64,000 nucleotides of DNA from Maylandia zebra. Lineage: Eukaryota; Chordata; Actinopteri; Cichliformes; Cichlidae. Shown one piece after another: positions 46,838 to 58,740 of the stretch. Position 1 is the stretch's first letter. Each line of letters opens with the position of its first letter. Both the position numbers and the translations under genes were made by a program. Under the pieces are notes generated by a model. The model was not told where the DNA came from and made no database searches. It saw nothing but the letters and a program-made list of their open reading frames with translations. The stretch lies in the NCBI RefSeq assembly GCF_041146795.1, contig NC_135185.1:25980529-26044528 (forward strand), given 5' to 3'.

Positions 46838-47298
46838 TGTTACGGCCCTAGCAGGGCCTCCTCCTGAAGGTGCCTGTGTGGGCGTGTGACACCACCTCTT
46901 CTGCCTGAGGTGCCACCTTTCCCTTTTCCACAGCTGACTCTCGTCAGTAATTAAAGAGATTTAAGCCCAGGGAAAGGTGAGCTCTGGGCCAGAGTGCCAT
47001 GTGAGTGGTTACAGCTAGTGAGCTGAGTGTTTGTGGTGTTTGCAGCTAGTGAGCTGCGTGTCTGGGTTTGTATCTAGTGAGCTGCACTCTTTTTTTTGAC
47101 TTACTTTTTACTTTATTGACCAACGCTTGAGTTTTGTTTTCCTTAAATGGTGATAGCGGCTTGTCCGTCTCTTTTAGTTGAGCTACTTTAATAAAACTAT
47201 TTAATTTAACCCCTTTGCCTCCTTGACTCCTTTTTTCTCACCCAGACACTTTTTGTTACTTCCCCCTCACCGCCTAGACCCCTCAGGGGAGCGTAACA
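46838..47298. repeat. solo LTR with target-site duplication
   Basis: 461 bp with ends TGTTACG...CGTAACA and an exact 4-bp flanking duplication TATG (46834-46837 and 47299-47302). Such a structure is left by recombination between the two LTRs of a Gypsy-type element. It has AATAAAACTATTTAATTTAA near 47190, so plus orientation is likely. Confidence 0.88.
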
Positions 47299-47419
47299 TA
47301 TGGAAGACATTAATTTTTCTGCAGACAATTGCACACTTGTCAAGCAGTAGAGAAACAATGACAAGTGTGTCACAAACTCGAAACAGAATTTTCACCTTCA
47401 AAGCAAACGTTGGAGCCTT

Positions 47420-47808
47420 ACACAGTATAAAAAAATGGATGTAGCTACTGCGACGTCATCCATGGGTTTCTGAAGTCCTGTCTTGAAGCCTGGAGATCAG
47501 CATTCAGTAGGGACAGCAAAGAGGGGTGGGTCTGAATGTCAAACCACTTAGTCTTTGGGTAACGACTTATTGATAGCTGTTGAGCATGCTAAAGATAATA
47601 CTCAAATATAAAACATGGTATGATTGAGATTTACTAAATTGACTTTTTTATGCAATATGACCCAAAAATGAATGACTGAGCCCGTAAACTCAGCAGTAAA
47701 ATATCTGCCAATGGCAAAGAAAGCCGTTTGTTTACAGACTTCTACAGGATCAGAAATCTTGGCTTATTTTTTCTGATCTGGAAGCTTTGAACATGTTTTA
47801 TACTGTGT
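47420..47808. mobile_element. MITE-like element with 13-bp inverted ends
   Basis: ACACAGTATAAAA (47420-47432) and its exact reverse complement (47796-47808) bound about 390 bp. The 'GATGTAGCTACTGCGACGTC' and 'CATGGGTTTCTGAAG' blocks are those of a common fish non-autonomous DNA transposon. The class was not determined. Confidence 0.65.
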
Positions 47809-48030
47809 ATGGCTGCATCAGTGAGGCACAACAACAAGTACGGGCAACTGCAGCAATCAGCTAATGGCTAAAGCAATCTTAAGGAGGGTTTTGGTGCAGT
47901 CTTTGTAACTGATTTCATGTAGGGACAGCCAGAAACCTCCAGCAACCACTCACTGTGTTTTCTCTACAATTGCAGGTTACTGCAAAGCTGCTGATCGAAC
48001 TCTAGGCCTGCGACTTAGGCCTAGCAAGAT

Positions 48031-48589
48031 ATTTATTATGAGCTATTTTTTAATTTTCAAAGTCTGGTCTAAATGGGCATTAATTTAAATGAGGAAGGAA
48101 CTCAACATATCTTTAAATCGTTTCATTTTAGATCTTCAGCTAACTATCAAAAAATAATCAACAATAAATAGAAAAGTAATACACAACTACTCTGATAATT
48201 GTTCATTTGTTATTTTCTAACTGTCTGTCCTTGGAACTTGACATGTCAGGAAAGGATTGAGGAAATTTGGCAAACTTGGGCTCAAAGATGAATTGTTTAC
48301 ATTTTGTTGGTCACTGCGACCAAATGTCATTCTTAGTAGTATGAAGGCAGTGTGCCAGGAGGGAATTTCATTACGTCTGGCACAAACAACAACTTCATCC
48401 TCACAAAACACATTTTTGGACATTACTTATTCATGTGGTAATTATGTAAAAAGAGAAAGCCTGATAGGATAAAATGCTGAAGTGATTATATTTCAGATGC
48501 AAGGCCAAAGGTCATCTTCCATGTGGCATCAAAATGGTCAAACAAAATATCTTTCTGGTGATTATTCAGTACCCTACCTCAGGAACAGA
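48031..48589. other. non-coding DNA
   Basis: Nothing recognised. Confidence 0.5.
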
Positions 48590-49174
48590 GGGGGAGATTG
48601 TGGCCATATTTCCCATTTAGTTGGATACTAAATTTCAGGCCCCTCTTCTGTGGAACCAGCTTCCAGTTTGGATTCAGGAGACAGACACTATCTCTACTTT
48701 CAAGATTAGGCTTAAAACTTTCCTTTTTGCTAAAGCATACAGTTAGGGCTGGACCAGGTGATCCTGAATCCTCCCTTAGTTATGCTGCAATAGACGTAGG
48801 CTGCCGGGGGATTCCCATGATGCATTGAGTTTTTCCTTTCCAGTCACCTTTCTCACTCACTATGTATTAACAGACCTCTCTGCATTGAATCATATCTGTT
48901 ATTAACCTCTGTCTCTCTTCCACAGCATGTCTTTTATCCTGTCTTCCTTCTCTCACCCCAACCGGTCGCAGCAGATGGCCGCCCCTCCCTGAGCCTGGTT
49001 CTGCCGGAGGTTTCTTCCTGTTAAAAGGGAGTTTTTCCTTCCCACTGTCGCCAAAGTGCTTGCTCATAGGGGGTCATATGATTGTTGGGTTTTTCTCTGT
49101 ATCTATGAAGCGCCTTGAGGCGACTTTTGTTGTGATTTGGCGCTATACAAATAAAATTGAATTGAATTGAATTA
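48590..49174 (+). pseudogene. 5'-truncated L2-type LINE, 3' end
   Basis: 48639-48746 encodes the last 35 residues of an L2-type reverse transcriptase, including LLWNQLPVWIQETDTISTFK, ending in a normal TAG. A typical 3' untranslated region follows (GGTTTCTTCCTGTTAAAAGG, CCTTGAGGCGACTTTTGTTG) with a tail of ATTGA repeats near 49155-49174. The truncation at the 5' end is usual for LINE insertions. Confidence 0.85.
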
Positions 49175-51829
49175 AATTCCTGGCACTGACCTCAGGTGCC
49201 CACCTTGAATCTGCAATGATTTTATACATCTCTGCCTGCTTACAGCAAACATGAATCAGCCAAATAAGATACAGTGTTACTCGTGAAACATAAATACACA
49301 TAATACTTTCATTACATGACTTTGGAGACATGGTGGATATATTTGATAACAGATTTTGAAGCTGCTGTCAGCAGCAAAAAAGGAAAACCACAGATAATGA
49401 AGGAGGACATCAAGGGGTTTATATTACAGAAGAGGATGTAAAGAATAGGGTGGGATGGACGCAGATGATTTGGGGTGGCGACCCCTAATGAGAGCAGCAA
49501 AAAGAAGACTTTAAAGTCATCATAACATCTATAATACAAGTCTAGACAGTCGCAGAGGTAAACTGAGACTTGACTGATCCAACAATAAGGTGTGCAATTC
49601 ATGTCTCATTAGAACTTCAAGATTTTTGAGCTTTGTCTTCTTTTTTTAAAATAAAATAACTGTCAGAATGCCTGAACGAAAAATGACTCATGCTGCAGCC
49701 CTACTGTGGATTTAGAAATGTCATGTATTGTCATAAGAGGAGTAGCATTATAAGAATAAATAATTAATACAATATATATTTATAATTTTACATGCAATGT
49801 TCAGGAAAACTTAAAGAACACATTTACAGGGAGAGGTGTACTTGTTTATTCTGTTCACACCTTGTTTTCCCTGTCACACAATATTTCCATACTGAAAGTT
49901 AGTTTTCCTTCTCTGCACTGTTGCCCCTGATTGTGGAGTTTTAGCCAGGGGATTTGTCACATCAGTTCATAGGGTCTGACCAAACAGCACTAAACAAGCT
50001 TTATGCTTTAACAGCAACCGCTCTGTTTCCTTGCCGCTGCCTGTCCGAATTCATGCCTTTCTTTTCATCACCCTCGTTTCTCCATCAACATCACTTCCCT
50101 TTGCAGTGTTTTTGGAACATCCACGTCCTCGTCTAGCTCATTCTCACCTCCCTTTCAGTTTCCGTCTTTTCATCAGGTCCATTTTTGGCCTTCTATCGCT
50201 CCTTTTATTTTGAGCAGAAGTGGAAAAAATGTTGAGTGAAAGAAAATCAGAGAGAGAGAGACAGCCAGTAACAAAAACAGAACAAGGTGAGCAAGGTCAG
50301 ACTGTACCGTTGCTGTTAAGAATCTCGTCTTCTTTATCTGTTTTTTTTTCCAGTTCAGTCTTGTTTTTACATTGAGTTTGAAATTGAGTAACACTGGGTT
50401 TGAAATGTATGTATAAGCCTGAGATTCACTCTGCTTTTTACCCCTCTTGTGTAAACCTGCACAAACCCTTCTTAATTACAGCATTCTAGCTCCTGTGTGT
50501 TATGTGCTATTTTCTGTACAGTGATTAATGGTGTTGAAGCTGCATGCAATCCTGCATTTTTGCACTGTCTATTTTTTTTTCTTTAAAAGAAAACACCTCC
50601 TTTATCTCACACAGATATTTTCCTGCTGCAGGAGATCAACCGGTAAATTTAGGCTTATCATGTTGGTCACAGCTGGAGGAGCACTGACATGTGCATTGTC
50701 TTGGTCCAGCCTGTGTACGGAAGAAAAATGATGGGATAATTTCAGTAAGGTCACGACAGCGATCTTTAGACGTCAGTGAACCGGAGCCTTTTTGGTGTAA
50801 AACTGCCTGAACAGGAAACTATCAAATTCACATGTCTGCCATGGCTTTGGTGGATTAAGCTCCTAAAACATGAACTACAACCAATAAAAGTCAAAATGCT
50901 TCAGGCAAAAGTCCTTTTCTGAAAAAAATGTTTTATATATGGTGGCTTGATCTGGGAGGTTGAGTTTCTCCCCTTGCCCTGGCCTCTTTTTCAGCAGTGA
51001 CTGTGCCTGTGAATAATTCATAGTGAGGGACTCTAGTGAGTGAGAGCGTGCAGAGAAGCAATATCAACACTGTCTTAACCTTGGGCTGGCAGCCACAGGT
51101 TTCTGTTGAGGTGAGATTCAATTAGACGAGGAGAGTAGTGTCTTATCCTTCACTTTATTTCCTCCTCACTGCAGCTCGCTGGAGCACAGAAAGCTAAAGA
51201 GGTTTGTAGAACTCGCAAATGCTTGATAATATATAATAAGGAAGTTTAGAAAATCCTTACATTATTAAAAGCGACATGTAAATGTGGACTCGTGTAGAAA
51301 ATTTACAGTATGATTGATTTAACCGCAGGCTTTGCTATAGTATTAAAAATAGTGTTAATTATCATTCTGACTAGAGTGAAATATGTGAATTCTTCCATAC
51401 AATGATTAGTGCAGAAGAAAAATGAAAGAAAAAAAAAAAGTACTTAGCCTCAGGCAAAAATTATTACTGTTTCAAAATTACATTTTGGTCAAATTTAGGA
51501 TTTAAAACTTCTTATAATTTTTTAAAATTGGTCTTGAGCACCACTTTTTTTTGCTTTCTGAAGGTCTTTCAAAGTTTTTCTTTGGAGATTGGTTGCTTTT
51601 CCATTTTCAGTCCAGTCTGTTTACCTGACTATTTTCAGAGGAATTCATTTATTTTTGAATGTATAAATCATTCAAGCATAAAAAGGCACCAAATTCAAGG
51701 GATGAACCAGTGATTTGTCTACACATAACAGACAATTTAGCAAAGAACCAATTTTAAATTATCTTTAGGCACTGTTGCAAAAACACATAATTTCCCATTT
51801 CCTCAGTTTATCTAGGGAAAATATACCCC
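49175..51829. other. non-coding DNA
   Basis: No gene recognised. 49470-49510 (GGTGGCGACCCCTAATGAGA then AAGAAGAC) resembles a common fish retroposon tail. Confidence 0.45.
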
Positions 51830-52740
51830 AACATTTGCATCAACAAGGTGATTCCCAAAGAGCTATTAGCCAACACCTGGGCATATGTCAACATGATGTG
51901 CAGTGTGCCATTAAGAAATCTGAGGAAACTTGACAAATGGAGAATGAAAGATGAGTGGCTGGTTTACACAAACTATTTACACAGATGAACAGTAACGGTC
52001 TCAGAGACCTGATACATGAGCTGAGAGATGCATCTGGATCTTTGTTTGATCCACCTACTATTCAGTAAAGCATCATCAGAAATGGTCTCAGTGAAAGACT
52101 GGCTGTCAACAAGCCATTTTTAAGAAAAGGAAATAGATATACATGTACATATAGTCAGAGATATACCAGATCACACAAGAACTGGACTGAATATCAGTAG
52201 CAACAGGTCTAATGAATCCAAATTATATGATGAATTCAAGTGCGATAGCTTTGGTTGAAACTGTCATTAATATGTACAGGGGAGGTCAGAAGAGAGGTGC
52301 AACAGTAGAGGTAGAGGTTGAACAGTGAGTGTGTGCAGTCATTTGTAAAATATGGTGGAGGCTCCGTTATGTTTGGGACTGTATTTCTTCTTGGGAATGT
52401 AATAAAAAAAGATTTTGATTCAATATTCAGTACCACCTGGAAATGGTTTAATCTGCAACATCTTCATTTTTCAGCATGACAGTGATCCCATACACTGTCA
52501 ATGTAGTATGATTGGTTAGAAAAACACACAATAGAACACCAGTCATGGATTGGTCTCCCCAGAGCCTGGACCTTAACATTACTGAAACAATGTGGGATCA
52601 TCTTGGCAGAGAACAATAAAAGGCTAAAGGTGGTCGAACTAAATATTGACTTTCCAGCTTATTCAAATTGAAGGAACAGTCTTTTTCTTATATAATGTTT
52701 TAATGTATGTTATCAATTACCTGGCTTGAGACTTTTGCAC
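51830..52740 (+). pseudogene. Tc1-like transposase pseudogene
   Basis: Plus strand, with stops and frameshifts. Recognisable from N-terminal landmarks near 51850-52060 (CTGATACATGAGCTGAGAGA) through the central GGTGGAGGCTCCGTTATGTT to FQHDSDPIH near 52470 and the WSPQSLDLN-like and NNVGSS-like remains near 52550-52600. It ends in the AATATTGACTTTCCAGC block. Related to the copy at 29440-30090. Confidence 0.85.
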
Positions 52741-53603
52741 GGCACTTTAAAAATTGCAATGTTTCAAAAGGCAGAATGAATTTAACAGTCTGATAAATAA
52801 TAAGGATTTTGACAACCTCGGGACATTTTTCATCTCCTTTATTCAGTTCTTGTTCATATTCTTTAATTTGTTCTTATAATTTTGGGAGATGTGGTTATAT
52901 GCCATCTTACTAAAAGTAATATACCCCATTCACCTTTAGAATTAGAAATTGAGCATTTCTTTTCAGAGGTTAAAATATAAAACTACAGACTGAAAAGTAA
53001 TTAGAAGTTTTCCCCCAGTAAAACCACAGTGTGAGACTCAGTCTGAGGAAAGCTTCAGCACTCAGGAGAGACTTGGGTAACAGAGAAGTGAAAGGCATTG
53101 ATGAGAAACCCTTTTGGACTCCTGCTGATCAATTATGATCAATTTGTGCCAAGAGCAACTAAAACGTGGTACCTTACTGATTACTGATTGCACTTTAAGG
53201 CACCCATAATTAGACTTCCAACTGAAGGGACATAAAAGACTGGGTTGTTTTGTGTCCTCTGTTGTGTATGTATTGAGGTAGAAAGGTTTGGGTCCTATTT
53301 GCTCAGATTAGATGCCAGTCTTTCAGATTTTCTTTTTTCAGTTGTTTCAGGCCTAATGAGACAAATAAGAAGGATCTTGAAATTTGTCTTAATGGTTGAA
53401 CTTAGTTTTTAGCAAAAGCTCTGAATGAACGTCTTATTCCAGATTGCCTTCATTTTATTTTATGGTTTTTCTTCAGCATCCCTCCTGCTGACTTTATCGA
53501 GGCTGTTACCCAGGAGGGATCAGGATGAGTGGCAGCTGCTTGGCCTTGAACTTGATCAGGTAACAGTGAGCAGTGCAGCAAACAGTCAAAGGAGCTTGCA
53601 AAG
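52741..53603. other. non-coding DNA
   Basis: No supported gene. The stretch 53497-53560 has an acceptor-like CTTCAG and a donor-like CAG|GTAACA, but every frame is short or broken. Confidence 0.45.
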
Positions 53604-54205
53604 AAAAGCGTCTGGACTTCTTTAAGTTGCTTGAAGATGTTTCACCTCTCATCCAAGAAGCTTCTTCAGTTCTAAGGTCAAATGGTGGAGAGTCCCAGAT
53701 TTAAAAGCTAGTGGGAGAATATCCCCCCACAGAGGGACAAAAGGACCCCCTGATGATCCTTTAATCACCTGAGCCAAGGTGTGAAAATGGGTGTGGGTCC
53801 CAATCAGCCAGGGTTTCGGGTGAGCTCATTGTGAAACCTGGCCCCACCTTATCATGCGAATTCCTGAGGTCAGATGGCCCAGGATGTGAGTGGGTGTTAA
53901 GGCGTCTGGGGAGGGAACTCAAAACTGGATTATAGATGGCAGAAAGTTGGTGTCGTAAACCACCGCCTCTGTTCAAAGATGGTCGCTCACAGTGGACATA
54001 GATGGCTTCTTTCAAACCATCTGTCCTCTCTGTCCAAAATGAGAACATTGGCATCCTCGAAAGAGTGTCCTTTATCCTTAAGATGCAGATGGACTGCTGA
54101 GTCTTGTCCTGTGGAGGTGGCTCTTCTGTGTTGTGCCATGCAAACACATTGGTGTACATGTCTTTTTGCAAGGCAAAATAAGAACTACAATAAATCATTG
54201 TGCCT
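53604..54205 (-). pseudogene. Penelope-like element fragment (GIY-YIG endonuclease end)
   Basis: Minus strand. The C-terminal endonuclease region of a Poseidon/Neptune-type Penelope-like element: QDSAVHLHLKDKGHSFED in one frame, then after a frameshift KEAIYVHCERPSLNRGGGL and RHQLSAIYNPVLSSLPR. The element's characteristic 3' sequence (AAGTTGCTTGAAGATGTTTC on the plus strand) ends it near 53604. The reverse transcriptase part and the GIY-YIG start are missing. Confidence 0.85.
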
Positions 54206-54494
54206 TTAAATATACATAGCTTCACATGCCCGAGGCTTCTTCTGCCAGCATTATGGATTTTGTCAGAAAGAAAATCTTTATTCAATAGTCTGTGTTAGAA
54301 AATGTGTCAGATTATTTGAGATGAGTCACACAGGGGAAAGGCTGAAGAGATTCTGCTCTTTAGGTATCATAGGAGACTATTGTTGTGTTAGCTCAGATCT
54401 TTTCCTCTGTCTGGCTGCTTTCCTCCCACTCCACTCTCTATGTGTGTCAAAGAAAAGGATGCTGGTTACTAATGGATAGAAGCAGAAAACGAGA

Positions 54495-54532
<38 letters not shown>

Positions 54533-55429
54533 ATAATAACCAAATTAATCTCTATATGTGGCACGTGAATGGACTTCACTTTTCTAAACCAAAAGCACAA
54601 CTAGGCGCTTTCCAGCTAGAAGGAGTTGAGTTATTGCATCGAGAGGCATAAAAAGCTTTAATATATTCACCAATAAAGAAAGCGATGTTGACCTGCCGCC
54701 ATGCATGAATAGTAAAATGGAGGATGAGTGAATATTTGCAGTGAAGAGTTGGGTTTCACCTGCATCTGTGGCAAATAGAAATGATGGTTTCAGTCAGTGA
54801 GCATTGTGGGCTATTTAACTATTCTGTCTGTCAGTTCTGGTATTTGTTTATCCCGGTGCCTGCGGCTATCAACTCTCATCAGCACCTGCACAATTTTGCT
54901 TTCTGCCACGTGTCACAGATTGGTCTTGTTTAACCTTCAATCACCTTGTGACGAGCACCTTGATATGGAGCGAGTTTTAGGCTTTTAGAAACACAGGCTT
55001 AAGAAATAAATGAGCAAATGTGAGCTTTCACCTGTCTAAAAAATGTCAGAATAGCTTTTTAAACACATCATGTAGCAAACTCATTGCAGAGTTACTGAGG
55101 ATTTAAACCAGACGGACCAATTAGCAGCAAAGCTGAAAGTGATGAAAGAACTGACTGTCTGTGCTTGAGCATGCTCAGGGAATCAGTTTGTTAACTTGGA
55201 GCCAGTGAAGCATTAAATCACTGCTAACAGAACATCGGTTTGTGTTGTGGCTCAGTGCGTTCACTTTTTACTTCAGGGCTCAAGCGGAGCAGTACAAAAG
55301 CAGCTTTCTTCATTAAAGATTTGCACTTTAATAACCCCTCTGTGTCTGGGCCATTTTCGGTTGTCGCAAATTAGTTTTCTTTCAGGCTAGAAAGGTGTTA
55401 TACTTGTTATATCTTGATGATGCAAGGCC
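54206..55429. other. non-coding DNA with a (TG)n microsatellite
   Basis: Pure (TG)n at about 54497-54529. No gene recognised. Confidence 0.55.
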
Positions 55430-55665
55430 ACGGCAAGGTGCGACACGCCTCGAAAGACAGCATCATTCTCCCGTTACCATGGTGACAAGACAGCAATAAC
55501 TAGTACCAGGAGCAGATGGCAACAAGTCATTCCTCTCCAATTGCTGTTTTCCCTTCATTCTCTTGCTCCTCTCTGGTGCCTCAATCATCCTTCTGGTCCA
55601 TCAGGATCTTCCACAGCCTTAATGATTGATAATGAGAGGCTTCTGTTGCTATGGTGATAAAGGTA
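55430..55665. promoter_or_regulatory. candidate enhancer with two X-box-like sites
   Basis: GTTACCATGGTGAC (55473-55486) fits the RFX X-box consensus (GTNRCC, short spacer, RGYAAC-type half site) on both halves. GTTGCTATGGTGAT (55645-55658) is a weaker second copy, and TAATGATTGATAATGAG lies beside it. The block is more complex than its surroundings and lies about 6.5 kb upstream of the probable dlk1 first exon. Function is inferred. Confidence 0.35.
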
Positions 55666-57239
55666 ACACTAATTAATTTAGTTAACATGTCTACACACTG
55701 GCTCACGTCTGAGCAGATGGCAAATTCCAAAAATATCCTCGCTAAGTTTCGGCCTCCTGCAGACCACAGTTGGTGTTTATGGGTTTATAATATGTCAGAT
55801 AACTGCTGTTTATGTAGCCACAACAATTTGTTGCATCGATGCATCAATACAGGGATGCTGTTACGTAATTCTAACATGCAAGAAATATGTAGACTACCAG
55901 TGTTTAAAGGTTCTCGTTCTGGCTTATGTGGCTGGAAGTTAAATAATGCAGCATGCTACTTTGTTGCATCTCATGCATTGGAATCTTTTGATGGACTGAA
56001 TTAAGTGTACATGGTATATCTGAAATGTATGAGGGTTCTTTAAGAAAAAGATTGGAGACTAAGGGAAATATTGCAAAAAAAAAAATTCAAGATAGTTGGC
56101 TTTCCACTTGGGGTTGAATGAACAGTGTGATGAGAGAGGCTGAAAGAGAAATGAGAAAAGCTTTCACTTTATATATATATATATATGTACAAAAATAGTC
56201 TAATCACACTCGTTTCTGCAGAGAGGAAAGTTGATGTAACACTGGTGCAAGACAGTTTTATGAAGAATGCACATTATGTCCCTCAGGAATAGTGGATGAT
56301 TGAGTAAGATGGAGACGGCCTAACCATTTAAGATGACGATTAATGAGTCTAGCTTAAAGTGGAGTCAGGAAGAAGGAAGGAATATCTTTTAAGCCATCCT
56401 GTAGGATCCTTGCAACTAATATATAACAGGAAAATGACCCCCTGCCTTTAAACAACCATTGATTTGCCAGAGAACAGTTTTTGGATGGTTTTCAATATCA
56501 TCAACTCTATGAGTTTGCTATCACTTGACTCTTTAATATCTGATTTATGGAGCTCCTATTAAAGCTAGATGGTTTCTGTAACCTTTTTCCTATTTGAAAT
56601 TCTGGGGTAGGTTTTGCACATGCTTAAAAGCAAAAACTGAAAGTGTTTGAAGTTCTGCCAAAACTCCCAAGGGCGAGGCTATAGAGCAGTTAGCCCGTGT
56701 AGTGCCAGGAAAGTGCACGGAGTGCTGCCAGTCAGCGGGAGACAGATCGTCTCTACACCACCTTTCATGTAATTGGTATATTTGAAAAAGAGAAATGCAC
56801 TCTCCATTTCCACCAGCTACCTCAGATTCCTGCAGGGGCACTCTGCAGAAAGCATAGTTTTTCCTCCTTGGTTTGCTGAGAAAAATAAAGCAATGAAGTA
56901 CACCTGGACCATGGTGTATTAAAATGTACAGTTTTGCAGGTTGTGAGGCTTATGCAAGTTTTGACAATATAATACATAGGTACAAAGGGGTAATATGCAT
57001 TGCTCTATATATCATAGCTTTTTATTTCTCCACACTAATTGCACAGGTTGCCAGGACATTTTCAGATACCACTGTTGATCCTAAAACTACAAGACTCCTT
57101 AAATTGATTTGATATTTATGTGACAAAATAAACATCGGATCTCATTCTGCTGAAGCCACACCTGCATAGGTAGTTGGCAGCATTTACCTTCTTTAAAATG
57201 CACAAAAGCAATAGTAACTTGGGGTCTTATTTGGGTTAC
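55666..57239. other. non-coding DNA
   Basis: No gene recognised. Short (TA)n at about 56172-56187. Confidence 0.5.
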
Positions 57240-57275
57240 TGAAAATGATATATGACGTCTAAAAACATGCAAATG

Positions 57276-57446
57276 CAAAAGGACACACTGGTGGTCCTTT
57301 TGCAACGGTGTTTTGAACCCATGAGTACAGCAGCACTTGCTGAGCTACCTAAGGGCTTCATTGAGGGAGATACAAGATTCCCAAGTTTATCTAGTGGCAC
57401 CCATGCCGAAAAGAGAAGAAAAGAAATGAGGAGCCAAGCCACTGAG
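57276..57446 (+). other. possible unrecognised exon
   Basis: An open plus-strand frame with non-random composition (STAALAELPKGFIEGDTRFP and THAEKRRKEMRSQATE) ends at a donor-like GAG|GTGAGC at 57446-57447. There is no strong acceptor and I recognise no family, so it could be chance or an old retroposed piece. Confidence 0.2.
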
Positions 57447-58429
57447 GTGAGCGTCTGATTTTTATCTTTCACCTTTTGCCTTGCCAATCCAATTAAATAA
57501 GCCACTCATCCCCAGAGGCAAGATGCAGGTCGCTCCTTTGTGAGTCATCACTGTGGTATATGGAGAAGTTTGGAAGGCAGAGAAGAGAATTAGCCAAGTT
57601 ATCACACACACATCTAGTCACTCCCCCGCCAGCCTGCCATACAGTGACAAGTTGGCCAAAGCTGTCATAATGACAGAGTCCAGCAAACATGGAGCATTAA
57701 AAAACCCACAAAAACATAACAGTGACAACCAGAAATCGACTTTAAATGAAAACACATTATGTATCAAATACTTGGACTCTAATTTCCTGATGTGACAAGG
57801 TGCTGCATATTCTGCAGTTCAATTGGTTCATCGTGTACACAGAGTTATTTGCACAGAGTTACTGCATGATAATAAGGAAAATTTAATTAGAACGCCTCTA
57901 ATATTAGTAAAATTGTCATTTTGTAGCAATATCCAAACAAGAATAGCACCTGTTCATTATACCTTTAGGCATTTGGTTTAATCAATACAAAGAAACGAAA
58001 TGGAAACATTTAATTTTGCATTTTTGAGCCTTGATTTAGAATTATTAAATATAAAACAGCACAGATATTTCCGATTAGCTAACGCTCCTGCTCCCAACAC
58101 AGAATACTGCATTTTTATACTCAAACAAAGGACATGTTTTAGCATATAAGCTGTGATTAATTTCAGCATTATACTATGGTAATAGTGTGTTAATAGGTAA
58201 AAACAACTAAACTTACATTACCTTATTATTGCAATGTTACTAACACATCAGTGTAACTAGGTTAGAAATGTTTATTTCTAAATATCACACAGAAATGACC
58301 ATTTAATTGCTCAAGGGTTACCATATACTACTAAGTGGTTTGTAAATTTTAGTCTAATAGCACCAAACTAAAAACCAAGGTTGGCTATTACTTGGTTATT
58401 GGTTTGTTAATAATATAGTAATTAATTTT
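57447..58429. other. non-coding DNA
   Basis: Nothing recognised. Confidence 0.5.
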
Positions 58430-58740
58430 TATTATAATAATAATAATGGATTGGATTTATATAGCGCTTTTCAAGGCACCCAAAGCGCTTTACAATGCCA
58501 CTATTCATTCACACACTGGTGGAGGCAACTACAGTTGTAGCCACAGCTGCCCTGGGGCAGACTGACAGAAGCGAGGCTGCCATATCGCGCCATCGGCCCC
58601 TCTGGCCAACACCAATAGGCAAGTAGGGTAAAGTGTCTTGCCCAAGGACACAACGACCAGGACAGAGAGCCCAGGGATCGAACCGGTGACCTTCCGGTTA
58701 CAGATGCGATTCCCAACCCCCTGAGCCACGGTCGCCCCCT
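58430..58740. repeat. abundant fish interspersed repeat with (TAA)n end
   Basis: An ATAATAATAATGG run, then TTGGATTTATATAGCGCTTT, CACCCAAAGCGCTTTACAAT, AAGTGTCTTGCCCAAGGACA and TGAGCCACGGTCGCCCC. A familiar retroposon of teleosts, probably LINE-derived and lying on the minus strand. Confidence 0.8.

Larger units (their letters stand above)
46561..48030. repeat. composite repeat block interrupted by a solo LTR and a MITE
   Basis: The left part (46561-46837) and the right part (about 47925-48030) share diverged sequence in inverted orientation (AGTGGTTGCTGG-type and AGGCCTAG-type landmarks), as if they were ends of an old DNA transposon. Younger insertions lie between. The outer element is poorly defined. 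Confidence 0.35.

Noticed and set aside
53497..53560. Possible small exon between CTTCAG and CAG|GTAACA
   Set aside because: Frames are short or broken and no homology is recognised.
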